NCBI GenBank assembly: GCA_037178975.1
Contig: JASJZH010000006.1
Location: forward strand, 5,270,001 to 5,334,000
Reading direction: 5' to 3'
DNA length: 64,000 bases
DNA from: Oscheius tipulae
Lineage: Eukaryota; Nematoda; Chromadorea; Rhabditida; Rhabditidae
The translations under genes and the position numbers were made by a program. The notes below the pieces were generated by a model. The model did not search any database. It worked only from the letters and a program-made list of their open reading frames with translations, and was not told the origin of the DNA. This document shows positions 59,320-64,000 of the stretch, piece by piece. How positions within the stretch are numbered: the first letter of the stretch is position 1; each line of letters opens with the position of its first letter.

Positions 59320-60476
59320 ATGGGATGGAGTTCTGTTTCTACAGGAGAATACGCTTGGGTGCTCTTTTCCTTAGTTTCTGCTTTCTTATACTTATTTATC
59401 GTTTACATTATCATCAGTTGTAGGAGAGCTCACACAGGTTCATTATTTACTGCTCCATTTTTCACAATTTCTCTTGTGCAAGTAAGTCAATAACAATATA
59501 GTTTCAATCTCTTAAGGCCTTCCACGGTCTGTTGCTCTTTTTATTGGTTAATACCATCATGAGACCTCGGAAGTTTCGTATAGTCATCTATCCAATCACA
59601 GATGACTCTCCTCTGGTTGAATGGACGTACTATCTCTACGCCTTCTTAAAGAACTACCTTATTTTGAGCTATGTAGTTATAGCTGTCAATCGACTTACAG
59701 TGTTCTTCTTTGAAACCAACTACAAAAAGGTAACTTTTATAAACTCAAACTTCTATGCGGTTCAGTTCTGGAGTGACACGGTCATATACTGCATCACATT
59801 TGGTGCTTACTTATTACTGATTATTCTCCGATTGATGTCTTACAATTCAGGTTACATGTTCAGAACTAATGTGGATACTGTCGCTGATCTTTTCATGTTC
59901 ACAGTGCCTCTTCCGATGGATTTGGTGAGAGAAAAGTTTGATATATCTTGAGTTTTTACAGTTCGACTCAGGAGTAGACATTTCTCTCAGCATCGGTTCT
60001 GGGATCATCTGTACAGTTCTATATTTGCTAACAGCTTGCAAAGCTCATAGATCAACAATCTCCGGTAACAGAAAAGTGATCATTCGAACAAATATCCAAC
60101 GAACAGATATTTTTCAGAAAAGAGAAATGATCATTCTCCGGTCGGCAGTTCTCACGTTTCTTCTGATGGTCCCGTCCGCTATTCGAGGGACAATACAATG
60201 CTATGCCATCATTAAAAACGATCAAGAGATAAAAACAATATCGAATCGAACAGCGTTCGTTTGTACCGCAATCCTGAAAAAAAAGGTAATTTTAGCACGT
60301 ATTTCGTCGAAATTCTCTTCGTCTCAGAGCCCTGGATTCTGGTCCTAACTTTTCACTCAATCCGACAACGTATAGCTCTTGTGGTTGGATCTGCTGTCTT
60401 CAGTGGCTCGAATATTGAAAACTCCTCTTCTAACATACAAACGATCACACGACATCCAATATTTCACACGCGATAA
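59320..60476 (+). CDS. SRG-like seven-transmembrane chemoreceptor with apparent frameshift
   Basis: Exons 59320-59481, 59517-59729, 59766-59924, 59962-60075, then 60118 onward. Seven hydrophobic segments are visible, with family-like motifs SYVVIAVNRLTVFFFETNYK after span 3 and EPWILVLTFHSIRQRI at the last span. An acceptor-like CTTCAG is three bases before the start. In the last exon the frame breaks at a run of eight A (60277-60284): one more A would continue into the conserved ending (STYFVEILFVSEPW) and stop at 60474-60476, whereas as written translation stops at 60348. No GT-AG intron I tried repairs this. It may be a real pseudogene, an allele, or a base-calling error in the homopolymer. 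Confidence 0.75.
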
Positions 60477-61342
60477 TGCCATTTTGTACACTTGTCATTG
60501 CCTCTCTTCCGTGAACAGATTAAACCTGTACCATAATAGAAAAGTTTTTGCCTCCAAGCCATTATCGAAATGTTAATCGGCCAAGAAACAACCTGATGTA
60601 CTGTCTTAAAGTATCAGAGTCGCATTCAAGAGATAATGTTTTCAAGTTTTCGATACTGTCATGCTTTCGCTATGTTGAGACAAACAATGCCAACAGAATG
60701 TGGGCAACTAACCCGATATGTACCAATAAGCAGAGCACTCAAGCAAGTTCAGATATTGTTCTCGTTGAACTGAAATAGCGTGTGAATTCAGCCTAGCACA
60801 GCCTCTTTATTAACTCGAACATGTCTAAAGCTTTGACTGTTTTCTCTTCTTTACTGTGTAACAAATGACATGCTCTTTTTGTTTTTGAAAAATCTGTCTT
60901 CTTTGTTCCCTCTGGTATTACTGTCTTCCTTGGCAATGCCGTATCAGCTCAGAACGCGCCTTGAACAATGAAATACTATTTCTTGCTGTGCAGACGCTGT
61001 TACCTTCAGACATCAGCACTTTTTTTGTCGATACTTAAGTTCACAGATTTCACGTTCAGTTCGGATTATAAGCGTCGCTGCTCTAGATTTGTTCTTATTC
61101 AGGCGATCTTTCAGCTTCACTCAGGCCATCGAGAATTCGATGAATTCCGCACCATTGAGCTTTCATAAAACATTTCGACGATATCTTGCCAGAAACCTTT
61201 GTTCCACTGCAAGTGGTCACTCGTTTTATGCCCCTATTCCTTTTACTTCATCGAAAATTCTGTTAGACCCGATAGTGTTAATAATGTTACTCCTCAATTA
61301 TTTATACCTTAATGGTTCTTTTTTCTAGAAGAAGTAGGTGAA
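60477..61342. other. Intergenic, no gene recognised
   Basis: Spacer between the chemoreceptor and the gene at 61343. Short open frames only. Confidence 0.4.
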
Positions 61343-62010
61343 ATGAACACCGTAAAGTGGAACGTGCCCCGGTCAAAATCCGCTTTCGACATTTCCACAA
61401 CAGCCATAGACGAGTTTGTCCTTCCTGGTCACGTCAATACTGGAATTCGTCCACTTCGCTTCGTGCAGTCTGTTCTGGACAAACGTGAAAAACTGCTAAC
61501 TGCCCAAGGTGATGAGTTTTTAAACATCTCACGACGGGCGTCAGAGGTTCCTATGGGAAAGCCAGTGAGTGTGAAAACTGAGCTCAATATACTTAGCAAG
61601 TTCAGCCCACGCCAAAGACACAGGGAGTACGTAGACAGAGTCTATTTGATAAGGCACTCAACGGAACTCTGAAAAATGACATCAAGGTATCATCAACGTC
61701 CCGCTAATAGTATGTGTTTTGTTTAGAACTTGTGGGCTCGAAGGTCTTCCTTGAGCCTATTCAAGGTGAAGTCTCAAAGTTCTCCAATTGCATCTGACGA
61801 AGAGTCTTTGCAGTCATCTCAAGAAAGTCTTGACGAACTGATGAAGTGAGTACTCGTCATTGCTCATTGGATCTTTTGTTTTCCAGGGAAATGGGTGGCT
61901 TCTTTGTTGTTGACCGGGCTGCCTGGGTTCCTCCTCAAGATGAAACTCCTGCCCCACCTCCACCAAAACGTCGGAGCTTCAGTCTATTTGGCAGGAAAAA
62001 GGACGATTAA
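61343..62010 (+). CDS. Ser/basic-rich protein of unknown function
   Basis: Exons 61343-61564, 61597-61686, 61727-61845, 61887-62010; 184 residues, phases 0, 0 and 2. A CTAG acceptor lies 13 bases upstream of the start, as for trans-splicing. No signal peptide or known domain. The sequence has clusters resembling phosphorylation sites (RRQSLFD, ARRSSLSLF, ESLQSSQESLDE) and ends with a Pro-rich then basic tail (PAPPPPKRRSFSLFGRKKDD). It is likely an intracellular regulatory or scaffold protein, by inference. The repeated (R)RSxSLF motif occurs three times. AATAAA is at 62042-62047. Confidence 0.7.
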
Positions 62011-62097
62011 AAACAATACTTTGTTCTGACTTTACTATATGAATAAACATGTGTTTGGAAAATAACCGTACAGTACGCCATGATGAAGCGCCAGGAA

Positions 62098-63543
62098 TTA
62101 GCGGAACATCCGACAACCAGATTTTTGTTTTTTGTTTGTTTTTCTCCATGAACAAAGGAGCTTCAGACCTTGACACCTGAAAATAGCGTAATGAATTAAA
62201 AAAAGCAGCAATCCTTGCCTGCCGTAGATGAATGGGTTGATGACGCTGTTCACAACAACCAAAATGGTCAACGGATACGTGTCGTCTTGGTAATCCTTGT
62301 ATGTGTCGAACGACAATAATAGCCACCTAGAAAGATTGGTTCAGTAGGATCAAAGCTGTTGCAAGATGACCTATGTGGTTCTGGGTCAACTCGCGTCATT
62401 GCATTCCCAGAGGCTAATTATACGCCTCCATAACTCACCAGCAGAGCAAATTGTAGGGTAGCCAGGTTATTACATAGGTTAAGATTAGCATCAGCGTGAT
62501 GCGAAGAGAACGGACTTTAGCACGTCTGAATTTGTCCTGGCCTCGAAGAGTTCGGATAGAAACTGAAAGATGAAAGCAGTTGGATGTCAAGGCTTTCGTC
62601 TAACCGAAACTTTCTTTTTCTTTCCGTCGTTCGTGACTGTGTTCCTTGTTTCTACCGCAAGTAGACAATTTGCTGATTTCGCTCATGTACATTGCAGAAC
62701 TTCCTTCTTCATTATTCAGAGTTTTGTAGATGTCCTGAAACATTGGAATTCTTATTATTTAATTTTCAAACCTTGAGGATAAGAACATAGCAAATGATCA
62801 GAACAACGACCGGAATGTAAAAGATGATGGCATTGTTTACAACTGTGTAGAATTTCATCCACCAAAAGTCGTCGTCTGTCATTTCTTGTCTGGTCACAAT
62901 CTTTTCAGCCCAGATTGAAAGGCACTGTCTGAAGTCTGGGAGCTCGACCTGAAGAGCTTTTTGTACAAAACTCTAAAGAATTTCAATCACCTGATTCCAT
63001 ATGAATAGTTGCGGAGACATAGCAATGGCAGCGATCCCCCAAGCCATAACCACCATTCTTGGAATACGGCTATGACCAACAGCCGATATCCAAAGAGGGT
63101 GACGGAGAGCACATAGACGGTAGACGGCGATGCAAACCATGATGTTTGAGCTAGAATATAAACTTTTTTTTGTTTTGACAGGTGAACCTTATGGCAAAGA
63201 CAAATGCGTCGAAGAATCTCATAAATTTGCACATGCCGGCTCCTGCAAGCCATTCGTAACTGATGAGCCATCCAACCAGTCCAGGCACGTAAATACCAAG
63301 AACCTGATTTCGTGATTTTATTTAGAAACTGAGGATACGAACCAGAATGTCAGATATGTTCAGATTGATGTGTAGCAGTAGTAAAAAACTTTTCGCGTGT
63401 CGGTACCGTCGCAACATGTATACCAGAGTGCTGATATTGACTGGTAACCCAATTAGTATTAGGCAACTGAAGATCATAACTTGAGCCAGGTCAGCTGGTA
63501 GCATTGAAGATGTAGCAGTTTCCGTCTGATTTCCGTGTTCCAT
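62098..63543 (-). CDS. Rhodopsin-family peptide GPCR, GnRH-receptor-like
   Basis: Exons (transcript order) 63343-63543, 63188-63303, 62991-63150, 62772-62948, 62656-62734, 62439-62562, 62219-62326, 62098-62176; 347 residues. The N-terminus has a glycosylation site (HGNQTE). Span 1 is VMIFSCLILIGLPVNISTLVYML with a GN-like element, span 2 follows KSFLLLLHINLNISDIL, a Cys before span 3 (AGMCKF), then span 4, a second-loop Cys (FRQCLS), span 5 (NAIIFYIPVVVLIICYV), span 6 ITLMLILTYVITWLPYNLL and span 7 with NPFIYG. The arrangement resembles nematode GnRH/AKH-type receptors. The usual DRY at the end of span 3 is VYR. The last intron has a GC donor (GCAAGG, 62177-62218); reading through it also stays open. 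Confidence 0.88.
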
Positions 63544-64000
63544 ATCTGAAAGTGTATTTGTAAAGCGAGAGCGAAATTAGAGAAGTTAGAGAGAATTATT
63601 TATGTACGGGTAAGGGGTTGTTAGTGTTTCGACGTAAATAAAAACAATCTTCTTTTTAATTTCCAGCCAAAACAGTCTTCTACATTCAGCTTTAAACAAA
63701 AAAATGAAGCAAAGGGCAATCATAATTAAGTCTTAGAGCAGGGATTATAGTGGACGCGGATTAGAGGCAACCGAGCTGCTGATAAATTCAAGTTATTCTG
63801 TTCATACAGACAAATATTGACATTTCACAATGTTTGGTAGGAAAAGATTTAGACATGTTCAAAGAAAGGAACACTTAGAAGGAGGAAAATTGAGAGCTTC
63901 AAAATGCATTTAGCGAGATTCGAATTTAGCCCGTGTTTTCACCGTCAAGACCAAGAAACTGTGATCATAAAATTGTCATAAACGTATGCACTAGCAGATG
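63544..64000. other. Upstream region of the GPCR gene
   Basis: Promoter side of the minus-strand receptor. AT-rich, no gene recognised before the window ends. Confidence 0.4.

Noticed and set aside
1-64000. CRISPR arrays, bacterial operons, phage or integrative elements.
   Set aside because: The gene structure is entirely that of a nematode with spliceosomal introns, and no regularly spaced repeats were seen.

Overview
The window is nuclear DNA of a nematode, most likely a compact-genome rhabditid (clade V). The evidence is very short introns (most 31-45 nt) with T-rich TTTCAG/TTTTAG acceptors, acceptor-like sites a few bases upstream of many start codons as expected for spliced-leader trans-splicing, and gene families that are nematode-specific or nematode-expanded: papilin with lagrin repeats, tandem ShKT-domain proteins, SRE and SRG-type chemoreceptors, a patched-related (PTR) protein, and a MOLO-1-like TPM protein. 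I could not name the species. The GTP cyclohydrolase, papilin and dynein-2 light intermediate chain genes are orthologues, by recognition, of cat-4, mig-6 and xbx-1. As I recall these all lie on C. elegans chromosome V, so the window probably belongs to that ancestral linkage group.

Layout, left to right: the 3' two-thirds of a papilin gene (+, 8-6072) with an internal alternative 3' end; a MOLO-1-like TPM membrane protein (-); a dead Gly/Pro-rich paralogue (+); a multipass membrane protein (-); an unresolved coding-like stretch near 10.6-11.2 kb; cat-4 (-); two tandem four-domain ShKT genes and a Ly6-like GPI-type protein (+); a 14-exon BTB protein (-); about 4 kb without recognisable genes; a two-pore K+ channel and a secreted class 3 lipase (+); a broken mariner transposase; a Gly/Pro-rich secreted protein (+); small unknown genes; a scrambled zone carrying fragments of the neighbouring SRE receptor gene; that SRE receptor (-); an SK-type calcium-activated K+ channel (-); a 20-exon PTR protein (-); xbx-1 (-); a secreted GCC2/EGF-type protein (+); three secreted Cys/Asn- or Gly/Pro-rich proteins (-); a second Ly6-like protein (-); an SRG-like receptor with an apparent frameshift (+); an unknown 184-residue protein (+); and a rhodopsin-family peptide GPCR (-).

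The genes do not form a pathway or operon. Themes are extracellular matrix and secreted Cys-rich proteins, excitable-membrane proteins and chemosensation. Exon coordinates were derived by hand by requiring GT-AG (one GC-AG) introns with matching phase. For every complete gene model listed the exon lengths add to a whole number of codons, but none was checked against RNA. The most unusual observations are the built-in short papilin isoform, the inverted exon-intron-exon copy of the SRE gene, the nonsense- and splice-dead Gly/Pro-rich paralogue, the GC-AG intron in the GPCR, and a coding-like path near 10.8 kb that hops through three frames.
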